Assembly: GCA_027491235.1 (NCBI GenBank)
Contig: JAIXWO010000011.1
Coordinates: forward strand, 62,001-126,000
DNA length: 64,000 nt
Source of the DNA: Sphingomonadales bacterium
Lineage (GTDB): Bacteria; Pseudomonadota; Alphaproteobacteria; Sphingomonadales; Sphingomonadaceae
Direction of reading: 5' to 3'
In this document: positions 17,736 to 26,881 of the stretch, piece by piece
Layout of the letters: every line of letters begins with the position of its first letter
How positions within the stretch are numbered: the stretch's first letter is position 1
Notes under the pieces: generated by a model
What the model was told of the DNA's origin: nothing
The model's database searches: none
The model's input: the letters and a program-made list of their open reading frames with translations, nothing else
Made by a program: the position numbers and the translations under genes

Positions 17736-19004
17736 TTACTTTGCCTTGGCTTCAACCTCTGCGAGATGTTTTGCCTTCCATTGCATCGACATCGCTACGC
17801 GTGTCTTGCCGGAGGGGTGGTCGTAGAAGAGGATTTCCTCGAGCGGCGTCGGCTCAATCTTGCGATATTCAGACAGCTTCATGGCGGCGGAGGCAAAGCC
17901 ATCAGGGGCCTTGGCGACGTCCAACCCGAAGGCATCCGCTGCGCTTTCGTTCATACGGATGATCGACTTGGTGACAGGCGTTGTCACCAGCATGAACACC
18001 GTCAGAACCATCGAGTAGATCGGGAAGGCCGCCACATCGGCCACGCCGCGCAACTTCCACCGTGCTCCATAGCGCTCGACGATCAGCGGCACAATGCGGG
18101 AGGCAAGCCAGAAGGCGAAGGTGAAGACGAGCGTGAAGCTCAGGACAAGCTTCCAGACATGGCCGAGGACATAGTGGCCCAGTTCATGCCCCATCACAGC
18201 GGCCACCTCGTCGGGGGTCGAGCGGTTGAGTAGATTGTCATTCAATGAAATGCGGATCGTCGGGCCAAGGCCGGAGACGTTTGCCGAAATGCGTTTGTGC
18301 TGCTTGGACTGGTCGAAGACGTAGATATGTTCGGCAGGCACGTTCTGGGACGCGGCCATCGCCACGATCCGGTCACGCAAGGGGCCTTTTGGCATTTCTG
18401 TGTAGGTGTTGAACAATGGACTGATGAAGACCGGTGCGACGAGGATCATGAGCCCGAGGAAAGCGGCCATCACACCGGAGCCCCACATCCACCAGCGCTT
18501 TGGGCTTTTGGAAAGGCCCCAAATGAAAATGCCGATCGCCAGAGCGCCGATGACGGTCGAAATCAGGAACGAAATTCCCTGCTCGCCCAGCCATGCGCCG
18601 AAGCTTTGGTTCATCAGGTCATATTGCCGTTCCCGCCAGAAGCCTGTGTAGATCGTCCACGGGAGCAACACGATCGTGCCAAACGCGCCATAGGGTAGTG
18701 AATAGAGCATCGACTGGAGGAATTTGCGTTGTGTTACGCGCTCCGCCCAATCGCGGAAGCGCGCAGAAAGGCCGGTTGAGAGAACGAGAATTTCGGAAAA
18801 GACGACGGCTAGCGTGCCCCAGAGCAGCAGCCAATAACCACCTTCGAAATAGGCGTCGGACTTGGCGCGGGCGGCGCCTTTCAGCGTATCCAGATAGGCC
18901 TGCGTTGCAGCGTCTGGGTCAAAGCCCGTGGCAGCGGCATAAGCTGAAAGTGGGGCTATAACCGCCGCGGCTGCCAATAGCCGGACGAAATTTCGGATCT
19001 GCAT
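17736..19004 (-). CDS. Membrane-bound M48 metallopeptidase (Ste24/CAAX-protease-like)
   Basis: A 422-residue integral membrane zinc protease. The start at 19004 follows GGGAGGACACACC and opens with a signal-like segment ending YAAA. Several membrane spans surround the catalytic GHELGHYVLGH motif, with the third ligand in NESAADAFGLD. The long hydrophobic N-terminal half and IYVFDQSKQHKRISANVSGLG match the Ste24-like subgroup. Likely role: membrane protein quality control. It lies 69 bp after fliS on the same strand but is probably a separate unit. Confidence 0.88.
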   Translation of the reverse strand: MQIRNFVRLLAAAAVIAPLSAYAAATGFDPDAATQAYLDTLKGAARAKSDAYFEGGYWLLLWGTLAVVFSEILVLSTGLSARFRDWAERVTQRKFLQSMLYSLPYGAFGTIVLLPWTIYTGFWRERQYDLMNQSFGAWLGEQGISFLISTVIGALAIGIFIWGLSKSPKRWWMWGSGVMAAFLGLMILVAPVFISPLFNTYTEMPKGPLRDRIVAMAASQNVPAEHIYVFDQSKQHKRISANVSGLGPTIRISLNDNLLNRSTPDEVAAVMGHELGHYVLGHVWKLVLSFTLVFTFAFWLASRIVPLIVERYGARWKLRGVADVAAFPIYSMVLTVFMLVTTPVTKSIIRMNESAADAFGLDVAKAPDGFASAAMKLSEYRKIEPTPLEEILFYDHPSGKTRVAMSMQWKAKHLAEVEAKAK

Positions 19005-19072
19005 GGTGTGTCCTCCCTTCAGGGAAGGAGACCCCATTTGGCGGTCTATGGCAATCCTTTGATCGACGAACG

Positions 19073-19468
19073 TCAGGCTGCGATCTTTTTCCAGCTGTCG
19101 TTCATGTCCGTGAAGGCCTGGGCGAGGCGCTCTACGCGGTCAGGATTGTTGGTTTCGCGCGCAACCATCAGCTCGGTTCGCGCGCTGCGGTAGATGGCGG
19201 ACAGGCTTTCGGCGAGTGTCCCGCCAAGATCATGATCCAGCCCGGCTTCCAAGGCATGGATGATGCCGGAGGCGCGCCCGAACTGCGCGTTCGTCTTCAT
19301 CGAATCCTGCGCCCGCATCGAAAAGGCGAGCAGGGTCAGCGCAAGCACCAGTTCCTCATAGAGAATGGTGACAAGCTCATGCGGCGAGGCGCCTTCAATC
19401 CGGCTGGAATAGGACATGGCTTCATAGTGCATGCGCGCCTGTCCGGGGTGGTGATGGGCGACGGTCAT
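19073..19468 (-). CDS. fliS: Flagellar export chaperone FliS
   Basis: A 131-residue cytoplasmic helical chaperone that binds the flagellin C-terminal helix before export. The family core is visible: YSSRIEGASPHELVTILYEELVLAL and a late RTELMVARETNNPDRVE. The start at 19468 is chosen because it overlaps the fliD stop (TGATG), giving coupled translation; a Met 15 bases upstream is less likely. It is the last flagellar gene of the cluster. Confidence 0.88.
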   Translation of the reverse strand: MTVAHHHPGQARMHYEAMSYSSRIEGASPHELVTILYEELVLALTLLAFSMRAQDSMKTNAQFGRASGIIHALEAGLDHDLGGTLAESLSAIYRSARTELMVARETNNPDRVERLAQAFTDMNDSWKKIAA

Positions 19469-20817
19469 CAGTTGTTGTTCCACTGATCAATTTGCTGCTG
19501 GAGATAGGATTGCGTCGCCCGCAAATTGGCAACGCGGCTGTCCATGCCGGACATGTTCCTGAGCAGACGGGCCTTATAGGCGGCCTCGCGCTCGTCCACG
19601 CGGGTCCGGTCTGTGTCGATATCCTTTTGTTCGCGTTCCAGGCGGAGCTTTAGTGCGGCCAGGCCGCCATTTGCAGCTGTCTCGGTCGCCCTCAGGGCCG
19701 CCATCGCGCCGCCGATGCCGGGATCCGTATCGGCGGTGCGGGTTGCGTCTCTGACGGGCGCGAAAATGGCTTCAACTGCGTCGGGGAAGTTCTTGAGCGC
19801 GGCATCCAGCTTCTTGCTGTCCAGCGTTACTGATCCATCCCTGTTGGTCGTCACGCCCAGATCAGCCATGCTGCGTGGGCCAGCGGCGGAGGTCGTGAGG
19901 GACCTAGAGAGAATGGCGCTCAGCTTGCGTTCCAGTTCGAACAAGGTGCGCGAATTGGTGGAGCTGCGGGCCGCCTTGATGTTCGACTTCATGTCGTTGA
20001 AGACACTTACGAAGTCCGCCATCGTGGACTTGATCGCGTCTGTCGGGCGTGACGATGTTAGGGACACGGTTTCGCCGGGGACCGCCTTCTTGAGGGTCAG
20101 CGTCATGCCGGTGATGATGTCGCTCACAGAATTGCTCGCCCGCTGATAGGGCACGCCGTCCACTTTCAGCATCGCATTCTGCGCACCTTGGGCCAGTGTC
20201 ATGCCGGACGAGGCAGATGGATAGTCAAACGCGTCGACCCCATTAAGCGTAAAGGCATTGCTTGCCCCGGACTGGCCTTTCAGGATCAGGCGATAGGCGC
20301 CGTTCTCGGACCGGACCGAAGCTGTCACACCAGTGCCTGCCGCATTGATGGCAGAGGCCACGCCGTTCAGGCTGTCGTCTGCCGCACCGATGGTGATGAC
20401 ATGATCGACGCCGCCAACGGTCAACGTCAGGTCGCCCTGACCGACAGCCGCCGTCGCAGAGGCAAAGTTGCCGGAGACCAAAGTCTGCGCGCGGGCAAGC
20501 TGGGTGACTTCTATGTCCGCCATGATGGCGCCCGCCTGCGCATCGGCATTGCTCGAAGCGGCAAGGACGGCATCATTGCTGACGGTTGGCTTGGACTTGA
20601 GCGAGCCTTCGCTCACCACCTTACCCAGCGTGTCTGTGAACGATTCAAGGTCTGACCGCGCTTGTGCCAAGGCGCTGATCTGCGCTTTGATAACGCTCTG
20701 CCGCTTGTTCAGACGGTCGATCTTCGGCTCACGGGAAGCCTCGGCCAGATCGTTCACCAGCTTGGCGACATCAATGCCGGAGCCGACCCCCAAGGTGCTT
20801 GCAATCGAACTGACCAT
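19468..20817 (-). CDS. fliD: Flagellar filament cap protein FliD
   Basis: A 449-residue secreted flagellar cap (HAP2). The N-terminus has the FliD motif VGSGIDVAKLVNDLAEASREPKIDRL and a coiled-coil-prone region. The C-terminus ends in a helical ...SYLQQQIDQWNNN tail as expected for export and cap assembly. It is served by a sigma28-like promoter inside the end of flhB (20843-20869) and overlaps fliS, consistent with late-class expression. Confidence 0.92.
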   Translation of the reverse strand: MVSSIASTLGVGSGIDVAKLVNDLAEASREPKIDRLNKRQSVIKAQISALAQARSDLESFTDTLGKVVSEGSLKSKPTVSNDAVLAASSNADAQAGAIMADIEVTQLARAQTLVSGNFASATAAVGQGDLTLTVGGVDHVITIGAADDSLNGVASAINAAGTGVTASVRSENGAYRLILKGQSGASNAFTLNGVDAFDYPSASSGMTLAQGAQNAMLKVDGVPYQRASNSVSDIITGMTLTLKKAVPGETVSLTSSRPTDAIKSTMADFVSVFNDMKSNIKAARSSTNSRTLFELERKLSAILSRSLTTSAAGPRSMADLGVTTNRDGSVTLDSKKLDAALKNFPDAVEAIFAPVRDATRTADTDPGIGGAMAALRATETAANGGLAALKLRLEREQKDIDTDRTRVDEREAAYKARLLRNMSGMDSRVANLRATQSYLQQQIDQWNNN

Positions 20818-20842
20818 AGTGCCGCGTCCTTCCTTGAAAGAC

Positions 20843-20869
20843 TGAACGGCTTATCCCTGTCCAGCTTTA
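20843..20869 (-). promoter_or_regulatory. Sigma28 (FliA)-type promoter for fliD-fliS
   Basis: On the - strand TAAA, then 15 bases, then GCCGTTCA, against the sigma28 pattern TAAA-N15-GCCGATAA: 4/4 and 6/8 matches with exact spacing. It overlaps the flhB stop codon and lies about 30 bp before the fliD start. The same TAAA-N15 layout precedes fliC. Confidence 0.62.
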
Positions 20870-22003
20870 GGCTTCGGGCCTGCCTGAGGCATCAAATCGC
20901 AGATTGTCCGGGACATCGATGTCGGGTTTGTCGGCATTGCTGGCGAGTGCGGCATCAAGGTTGAAGACAAAGGCGAGCACAGTTGCGACGGCGACGTAAA
21001 GATCATGCGACACGGGCTGCCCGGCCCGCGTGGTGAAATAGATGGCGCGCGTGAGCTGTGGATATTCCAGCATCGGGACGCCCGCTTCCTTGGCGAGGTC
21101 CCGGATGGCGAGCGCTGTCTCTCCGCGACCGCGCGCGACCACAAAGGGCGCCGCGTCCATGCCGGGGCGATAGCGCAGCGCGACCGAGAAGTGCGTCGGG
21201 TTGGTCAGGACAACGGCGGCCTCGGTGACCGCGCGGCGCGCTGATCCGCTCAGCAGCGCATACTGGCGCTGGCGGATTGCCGCTTTGACTTCCGGTTTGC
21301 CGTCCGTTTCCTTGTGCTCGTCACGCACTTCCTGCTTCGACATGCGCAGGCGGACATTGCGCTGGCGGACCTGGATGGGAACATCGATGGCGGCAATGGC
21401 GACAAGCGCGATGGTCAGCGCCATCAACAGGTTGACCAGCATCGACCCCAAAGTGCCTGCGGCGGCGTGCGCATCATTGGCGGCGAGCCCGTTCAGCTTA
21501 TCGATATCGCCCGAGACGGACCACCAGCTGACCGCGCCCAGAAAGACGACTTTGACAATTGATTTGCCCAATTCGGCCGCACCTTGCGTGCCAAACATGC
21601 GCTTCAGGCCTGCACCCGGATTCAGTTTGGAGGCCTTGGGCGCCATGGCCGCCGTGCGAAAGCCGAGCGAGCCGAGCAGCGCGGTGCCTGCAATTGCCGC
21701 CAGCAACGTCGCGCCGAACAGCGCCAGCAGCGGCACAGTGGCCATGCCGAAAAGCTCAATCACTTTATTGCCCACGTCAAAGTCGCGGGTAGAGGCCGGC
21801 TCCAGCGAAAGGCCGGACTTCAGCATCTCTCCCCAGGACGCGACAGCCCATGCGCCCGCAATGGCGATCCATCCGGTTCCAAAGGCCAGCGCAAGGGCCG
21901 TCGCCAGTTCACGCGAGACGAGGACATCGCCTTTCTCCGAAGACTCGCGCCTGCGTTTGGGGGTGGCTTCTTCGGTCTTCTGGTCGCGCTCGACTTCAGC
22001 CAT
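20867..22003 (-). CDS. flhB: Flagellar type III export protein FlhB
   Basis: A 378-residue inner-membrane component and substrate-specificity switch of the flagellar export gate. The N-terminus DQKTEEATPKRRRESSEKG is diagnostic. Four membrane spans follow, then a cytoplasmic domain with the self-cleavage site NPTH at residues 268-271 (VVLTNPTHFSVALRY). Length and layout are those of the family. It sits after fliR with 3 bp between genes, in the fliOPQR-flhB export block. Confidence 0.95.
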   Translation of the reverse strand: MAEVERDQKTEEATPKRRRESSEKGDVLVSRELATALALAFGTGWIAIAGAWAVASWGEMLKSGLSLEPASTRDFDVGNKVIELFGMATVPLLALFGATLLAAIAGTALLGSLGFRTAAMAPKASKLNPGAGLKRMFGTQGAAELGKSIVKVVFLGAVSWWSVSGDIDKLNGLAANDAHAAAGTLGSMLVNLLMALTIALVAIAAIDVPIQVRQRNVRLRMSKQEVRDEHKETDGKPEVKAAIRQRQYALLSGSARRAVTEAAVVLTNPTHFSVALRYRPGMDAAPFVVARGRGETALAIRDLAKEAGVPMLEYPQLTRAIYFTTRAGQPVSHDLYVAVATVLAFVFNLDAALASNADKPDIDVPDNLRFDASGRPEA

Positions 22004-22006
22004 TGG

Positions 22007-22786
22007 TCAACCTCCGGCGAGGCGACGGGCCATGTCGAGGCCATCGGTCACGGCAAGCTCGATGGACCCGGCCATCGCGGGCAACGCCATTGCGAGGAGG
22101 ATGATCCCGGCGAGCGACGCCGCAGGCATCCCAACGGCAAACAGGTTGAGTGCAGGCGCTGATCGGGTGAGGACCCCCATGCCGATCTGAACGAGTACAA
22201 GCGCAAAGGCGACGGGCATGGCGATGACAATGCCTGCAGCCAAGATGACCCCGCCAAAATCAACAAGGCTGCCCACCGCATCATGCCCAAGCCAGGCCTT
22301 GCCGGCGGGCAAGGCGGCGTAGCTGTCTGCAATGATGGCAGCGAGCGCGAGATGGCCGCCGGCGCCGAGGAAAATGAACAAAGCGACCATGGACAGGAAC
22401 TGGCCGATGGCGGGGTTAGGCGCGCCACTCATCGGGTCGGCCATGGCGGCAAAGCCAAGGCCCATGGCGTTGCTGATCGTCTCCCCCGCAGCAATGGCGG
22501 CGGCAAATCCGATTTGCGTTGCAAGGCCGATGGCGAGCCCGGCGGTGGCCTCTGCGGCAATGGCCAGAACGCCGGTGAGGGACATCAGACCATCGGGCGG
22601 CAATGCAACATTGCCAGCAGCAAGGGCGGGCATGCCGATCGCCAAGGCGACGACGAGGCGCAACTGCAAGGGCACGCTGGGTGCCCCGAACAATGGAGCC
22701 ACAAGGAAGGCCGCGCCAGGCCGGATCGCCGCGAATATCCAAAGCCAGAGCGACGCCTCAAATTGGATGAGGCCGGCGGGGATCAT
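22007..22786 (-). CDS. fliR: Flagellar export gate protein FliR
   Basis: A 259-residue membrane protein of the export gate. The start at 22786 overlaps the fliQ stop (ATGA). The sequence has six hydrophobic segments and the family hallmark block AGETISNAMGLGFAAMADPMSG followed by a conserved FLSMVALFIFLGAGGH. It partners FliP, FliQ and FlhB. Confidence 0.92.
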   Translation of the reverse strand: MIPAGLIQFEASLWLWIFAAIRPGAAFLVAPLFGAPSVPLQLRLVVALAIGMPALAAGNVALPPDGLMSLTGVLAIAAEATAGLAIGLATQIGFAAAIAAGETISNAMGLGFAAMADPMSGAPNPAIGQFLSMVALFIFLGAGGHLALAAIIADSYAALPAGKAWLGHDAVGSLVDFGGVILAAGIVIAMPVAFALVLVQIGMGVLTRSAPALNLFAVGMPAASLAGIILLAMALPAMAGSIELAVTDGLDMARRLAGG

Positions 22787-23052
22787 CTGACCATGTCCGG
22801 GACCATCGCGAACAAATCCTTCGCAAAATCCATCAGGAGCACGATGATGCTGCCGCCAAACAGCGCAAGGCAGGCGGCTGTCACCAGCAGCTTGGGCACG
22901 AAGGTCAACGTCTGTTCGTTGATCGACGTCGCTGCCTGCACCATGCCGAGCAGTACGCCGGTCAACAGCGCCGGGATGAGGATTGGTGCTGAGGCCAGCG
23001 CCAAAATCCACAACGCCTGCTGCGCGACCGCAAGGAATTCGAACGGTTCCAT
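22783..23052 (-). CDS. fliQ: Flagellar export gate protein FliQ
   Basis: An 89-residue protein with two membrane helices. The start MEPFEFLAVAQQALW at 23052 gives the standard length. The conserved SINEQTLTFVPKLL loop between the helices identifies it. It ends inside the fliR start codon region and follows fliP by 4 bp. Confidence 0.93.
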   Translation of the reverse strand: MEPFEFLAVAQQALWILALASAPILIPALLTGVLLGMVQAATSINEQTLTFVPKLLVTAACLALFGGSIIVLLMDFAKDLFAMVPDMVR

Positions 23053-23056
23053 GCGG

Positions 23057-23803
23057 CTACCCTGTGAACGAGGCCGCAAGCGAGCCCATGGTCAGCGCCC
23101 AGCCATCGATGAGGACGAACAGCAGCAGCTTGAACGGCATCGAGACCACCGCGGGAGAGAGCATCATCATGCCCAGCGACATCAGGGCGGAGGACACGAT
23201 GAGATCAATGATGAGGAAGGGTAGGAAGATCAGAAAGCCGATCTGGAACGCCGTCTTCAACTCGCTGGTGACAAAGGCCGGTAGCAGAATGGTGAAGGGT
23301 ACGTCCTTGGGCGATTTGAACTTGGGCGCATTGGCCAAGTCGGCAAAGAGCAGCAGATCGGTCTTGCGGGTCTGCTTGATCATGAAGCTGTGGAGGACCT
23401 CCCCCGATTGTTTGATGCCCTGATCAATGGGCATGGTGCCCGCCATGTAAGGCTGAAATGCCGTCTTGTTGATCTCGCTCAGCTGCGGCTGCATCACGAA
23501 CATGGACAGGAACAGAGCCAGCCCCACCAACACCTGATTGGGCGGGGTGTTCTGGAGGCCCAGCGCCTGCCGCAAGATCGAGAGCACGATGATGATCCGC
23601 GTAAAGCTCGTCATCATCAGGACAAGCGACGGCAGGATCGTCAGCAGGCTCATCAACAAGAGCACCTGCAAAGACAGAGACAGCGGCTTGCCGTCACCGG
23701 CAAGGCTGGAGAGTGCACCCTGCATCTGGGCTTCCTGCGCGACGGCAGGAGCAGCGTATAAAAGCGCAGTGACCGCTGCGAGGCGGAGGACGATCTTAAT
23801 CAT
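23057..23803 (-). CDS. fliP: Flagellar export gate protein FliP
   Basis: A 248-residue membrane protein with a cleavable signal peptide (about 1-22, ending AVA), as is usual for FliP. Diagnostic segments are [38 protein letters not shown] and, near the C-terminus, a conserved [20 protein letters not shown]. It overlaps the fliO 3' end by 8 bp. Confidence 0.95.
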   Translation of the reverse strand: MIKIVLRLAAVTALLYAAPAVAQEAQMQGALSSLAGDGKPLSLSLQVLLLMSLLTILPSLVLMMTSFTRIIIVLSILRQALGLQNTPPNQVLVGLALFLSMFVMQPQLSEINKTAFQPYMAGTMPIDQGIKQSGEVLHSFMIKQTRKTDLLLFADLANAPKFKSPKDVPFTILLPAFVTSELKTAFQIGFLIFLPFLIIDLIVSSALMSLGMMMLSPAVVSMPFKLLLFVLIDGWALTMGSLAASFTG

Positions 23804-24056
23804 GGCTGTCGGCGATCAGACGGACGTCGGTTTTGGACACAGAGACCAGCAGCTCGCGGCCCTGAAACTCAACCACGGCCAGCTTGCTGCCAAGGCCGAG
23901 TGGCAGGACTTCGACAATGCGGAGCGAACGGCTGTTATTGTTGCCGCCTTGTGTAGGCATGCCCAGCTGGAGCTTCTTCCACATCCATAGCGAGCCCCAG
24001 GCGAGGCCACCCACCACGGGGATAAGCGCGATCAGGCGCAGGATATACTCGCTCAT
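23796..24056 (-). CDS. fliO: Flagellar assembly protein FliO
   Basis: An 86-residue protein with one N-terminal membrane helix ([20 protein letters not shown]) followed by a small cytoplasmic domain with [22 protein letters not shown] and [13 protein letters not shown], matching the FliO/FliZ family, in which it assists FliP assembly. The start at 24056 lies 1 bp after the fliN stop; an in-frame upstream Met inside fliN would give an implausible cytoplasmic leader. Confidence 0.85.
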   Translation of the reverse strand: MSEYILRLIALIPVVGGLAWGSLWMWKKLQLGMPTQGGNNNSRSLRIVEVLPLGLGSKLAVVEFQGRELLVSVSKTDVRLIADSHD

Positions 24057-24057
24057 G

Positions 24058-24384
24058 TCAACGCCGTTCAACGCCGGCGGCGCGCTGGTTGGCGGTCGCG
24101 ACTTCGACGACGCGGATGCCATAGCGGCCATCAATAGTTACGATTTCGCCCTTGGCCACAATCGTGCCGTTGACCATCACGTCGAGCAATTCGCCTGCCT
24201 GACGGTTCAGTTCGACAACGCTGCCTTCGCTGAGGGCCAGCAGTTCGGCCAGCGGCATAGACGTTGATCCGGCCTCGACTGACAGGCGCAGCGAGACGCC
24301 GGAGAGAAGATCAAAATTGGGACCGGAAAACTCTTGAGCCCGGGCGCGCGCTGCGGCGTCGGGGGCTTCGGTCATGTCGCTCAT
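24058..24384 (-). CDS. fliN: Flagellar motor switch protein FliN
   Basis: A 108-residue C-ring protein. After a short leader, the SpoA domain covers about residues 25-100: LLSGVSLRLSVEAGSTSMPLAELLALSEGSVVEL, then VNGTIVAKGEIVTIDGRYGIRVVEV. It stands 3 bp after fliM in the usual M-N-O order. Confidence 0.92.
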   Translation of the reverse strand: MSDMTEAPDAAARARAQEFSGPNFDLLSGVSLRLSVEAGSTSMPLAELLALSEGSVVELNRQAGELLDVMVNGTIVAKGEIVTIDGRYGIRVVEVATANQRAAGVERR

Positions 24385-24387
24385 TAC

Positions 24388-25266
24388 TCATTTCCGTTCT
24401 TCAAGCTGTTCGATTCTGATGGCGGCACGGCCATTGGCCTCGCCGATCGAACCTCTTGCAAGAACCCTGCCATTTGCGATGACAGGCACCGTCTGTGGGA
24501 GAATGATGGGAATGATATCCCCCGGAGACAGGCGGAAAAGCGTCTCTAAACTGATTTCGGGGCGGGCAATGACGGATCGAACGGGCAGGTGCACATTGAG
24601 CATCGCGGCCTCCATCTGCTGACGCCATGCCGGGCTTGCCGGTTCATTGACACCCCCGTCTTCGGTGCCGAACATGCCGCGCAGCTGCGGCGCTGCATGG
24701 ACGAAATCGATGCGGCCCAACTGGGTCTTGCCGCGCTGGATGGTCAGGGATTGCATGATGGCGGGGTCTCCATCGCGCGCCATACGCAGATTGTTGCGGA
24801 CCGTTTCAATGGCGGCGATCTCCGGTGTCGCTGGCCCCGGCCATGCACGCGAATGGGCGTCGGCCAAGAGATCAGCCAAACGCAGGAAAATGCGCTGTTC
24901 GGTGGCGGTGAAGGCGGATCGGTCAGCCACCGTGTCGCCATCGCCGCCAAAGAAGATGTCGGTTAGGCGTCCGACAAGGGCCGGTGGCACGGAGATGAGG
25001 ATCTGGCCCTTTAGGGGCGGCATCTTGCAGACAGCGATCGCGCAAAGAGGCGACAGGCTGGAGCGCCAGTCGCCGAAGCGGATCGTTTCCGAGCGTTCCG
25101 GTGTCACGGCGACCGTCAGGCCCATGGCGGCAAGGGCCGCCGTCACGTCATCGACCATGCGATCGGTGACGACGTTCAAGGCCCCGACGATTTCCTGCGC
25201 TTTGTCGCCACTCACTTCAAGAGAAGCGGGTTGAACATCGGCGTCGCGAAGCTGGGTTGGGGTCAC
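24388..25266 (-). CDS. fliM: Flagellar motor switch protein FliM, lacking the usual CheY-binding N-terminus
   Basis: A 292-residue C-ring protein with a GTG start that overlaps the fliL stop (GTGA), so the start is well fixed. The middle domain (FFGGDGDTVADRSAFTATEQRIF) and the C-terminal SpoA domain (SPGDIIPIILPQTVPVIANGRVLARGSIGEANGRAAIRI) are clear. The E. coli-type N-terminal helix that binds phospho-CheY (LSQAEIDALL) and the following 30 or so residues are missing. Here the protein begins directly near the middle domain. Confidence 0.88.
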   Translation of the reverse strand: MTPTQLRDADVQPASLEVSGDKAQEIVGALNVVTDRMVDDVTAALAAMGLTVAVTPERSETIRFGDWRSSLSPLCAIAVCKMPPLKGQILISVPPALVGRLTDIFFGGDGDTVADRSAFTATEQRIFLRLADLLADAHSRAWPGPATPEIAAIETVRNNLRMARDGDPAIMQSLTIQRGKTQLGRIDFVHAAPQLRGMFGTEDGGVNEPASPAWRQQMEAAMLNVHLPVRSVIARPEISLETLFRLSPGDIIPIILPQTVPVIANGRVLARGSIGEANGRAAIRIEQLEERK

Positions 25267-25877
25267 TGGATCACCAGATTGGAGAAATAGACATTGTCGA
25301 TGCCGCCAAAGCCTTCTTTGTCCCGCAGCACCTTGTTGATGGCGTCGGTCAGTTCCTTTTGCAGGCGGGTCTTGCCTTCCGGCGTGGACAGCAGAACGCC
25401 GTCCTGCACCGCCAGCACCATCAGAATGGCAGAACGGATCGGCACCATGTGGCGCTTCACATTGGCGAAGACCTTGTCATCATAATAGGTCGAGACGCTG
25501 AGGCCGGCCTGCACAAAGCCATCGCCATTGGCGAGATTCGATGTGAAGTTTTCCGGCAGTTGCAGATAGCCCGCCTCGAACTTGCGGGGATCGACCTTGG
25601 TCTTGTCGTTTTCAACATAGACGGTGCCAACGCGCGGCGCGGGCTTGGCGTCAGCGCCCTCCGCCGCTGGTTCTGCGGGCTCTTCGCTTTTCTCGACAAG
25701 CTTTGGGCGGTGCGGGTCTTCCTTCTTTTCGGCACTTTTTGGTTCAAAGGCGCCGCCAAAATACATGCCCGCACCCGCGCCACCCCCGAGCAGCACGATG
25801 CCGCCGAGGCTGATCATGATGATCTTCTTTAAGGGGGAGCCCTTCTTGCCTTGCGTCGGCGTGGGGTCTTTGGCCAT
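25263..25877 (-). CDS. fliL: Flagellar basal body-associated protein FliL
   Basis: A 204-residue single-span inner-membrane protein: a short basic cytoplasmic N-terminus, a membrane helix at about 19-41 (IIMISLGGIVLLGGGAGAGM), a charged Pro/Glu/Ala-rich linker, and a periplasmic FliL domain ending with the typical KEGFGGIDNVYFSNLVIQ. It supports stator function and torque. It overlaps fliM and follows fliK by 20 bp. Confidence 0.9.
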   Translation of the reverse strand: MAKDPTPTQGKKGSPLKKIIMISLGGIVLLGGGAGAGMYFGGAFEPKSAEKKEDPHRPKLVEKSEEPAEPAAEGADAKPAPRVGTVYVENDKTKVDPRKFEAGYLQLPENFTSNLANGDGFVQAGLSVSTYYDDKVFANVKRHMVPIRSAILMVLAVQDGVLLSTPEGKTRLQKELTDAINKVLRDKEGFGGIDNVYFSNLVIQ

Positions 25878-25897
25878 GCGTCTTGTCCTTCAGATGG

Positions 25898-26881
25898 TCA
25901 TGCAAATCGGCCCGCGTCGCGACCAGTGGTCGGCGCGTCGGCTTCACGTTCGGTTTCGGTAACGGCTTCAATCAGCGCTTCTTGCGGCCCGGACTGCGGT
26001 CGCGGCAGATCACCGCCACCATTTGAGGTCACGCTGGTTTCAGTCACCCGCAGGCCCTGGGTGCTTAGAGCTTCCTCCAGCCGGTGTTGGGCATTGGCGA
26101 TAAGAAGATGCGCCTCGCGCGTCTCTGTCTTGACGTGGACGGCCATGCCCGCGTCACGGGTCTCAATCGCGATGTCGAGACGGCCCAATTGCGGCGGCAC
26201 GATGCGGAAGGACAGCTTGCCATCGGAGGATGCGGACGCGGTAATGTCGCGCGCCAGCTGATCCAGCCAAGCGTCGCCTGTCATGTCGAGTTGGGGACGG
26301 GGGTCAATGATCGCAGGTCCATCAACTTTGGCCAACGCTTTGGTGTCTGCGACCAAGGGTGATGCGGTGGCGGAGGTCAAGGCAGCGATCAGGTCTTCTG
26401 CAAAATCAGCTGCGTCTGAGGGAAGGCTGGGGCCGTCCATAAGGAAGAGGCGCGTGCTTGCTTCTGCCGCAAGGGTGGATCGGATGGCAGCCGCACCCGC
26501 AGGGGCTGGCGAAGCTGCGACAGTTTGAAGCGGCGGCATTGTCGCGAGCAGCGCAGACACGGCAGGATCGGGCAGAGAGGGGGAGGCGGATGCGGACACA
26601 TCTGTGGTTTCCAAATCACCCTCTGCGGCGGACGAACGGCTCGGTTCTGGCAAGATCGCCGTGAGAATCTGGCTGGCCAAATCAAGGGTTGGCGGCTTCT
26701 CCGTCGCGCGATCAGGGGTTGGCGATGGGGTGGGCGTCTTGGATGCTGGTCCGGACTTGGCGATCGTCTGGCGCACGGCATCGAAGCTTGGCGGCGCTCC
26801 AGCCGTGTCTTCAGACTTTACGGCTTGCTGACGTGCAATAGGCGCCGCGGTCAGGGCAGGGGGAAGGGCAAGAAGTGTCAA
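25898..26881 (-). CDS. fliK: Flagellar hook-length control protein FliK
   Basis: A 327-residue protein, low-complexity and Ala/Pro/Ser-rich over its first two thirds, with a C-terminal Flg_hook domain: LSFRIVPPQLGRLDIAIETR, then a segment ending in ANAQHRLEEALSTQGLRVTE. Exported during hook growth, it triggers the FlhB specificity switch. It overlaps the fliJ end by 4 bp. The N-terminal part is poorly conserved in this family, so assignment rests on the C-terminus and position. Confidence 0.82.
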   Translation of the reverse strand: MTLLALPPALTAAPIARQQAVKSEDTAGAPPSFDAVRQTIAKSGPASKTPTPSPTPDRATEKPPTLDLASQILTAILPEPSRSSAAEGDLETTDVSASASPSLPDPAVSALLATMPPLQTVAASPAPAGAAAIRSTLAAEASTRLFLMDGPSLPSDAADFAEDLIAALTSATASPLVADTKALAKVDGPAIIDPRPQLDMTGDAWLDQLARDITASASSDGKLSFRIVPPQLGRLDIAIETRDAGMAVHVKTETREAHLLIANAQHRLEEALSTQGLRVTETSVTSNGGGDLPRPQSGPQEALIEAVTETEREADAPTTGRDAGRFA

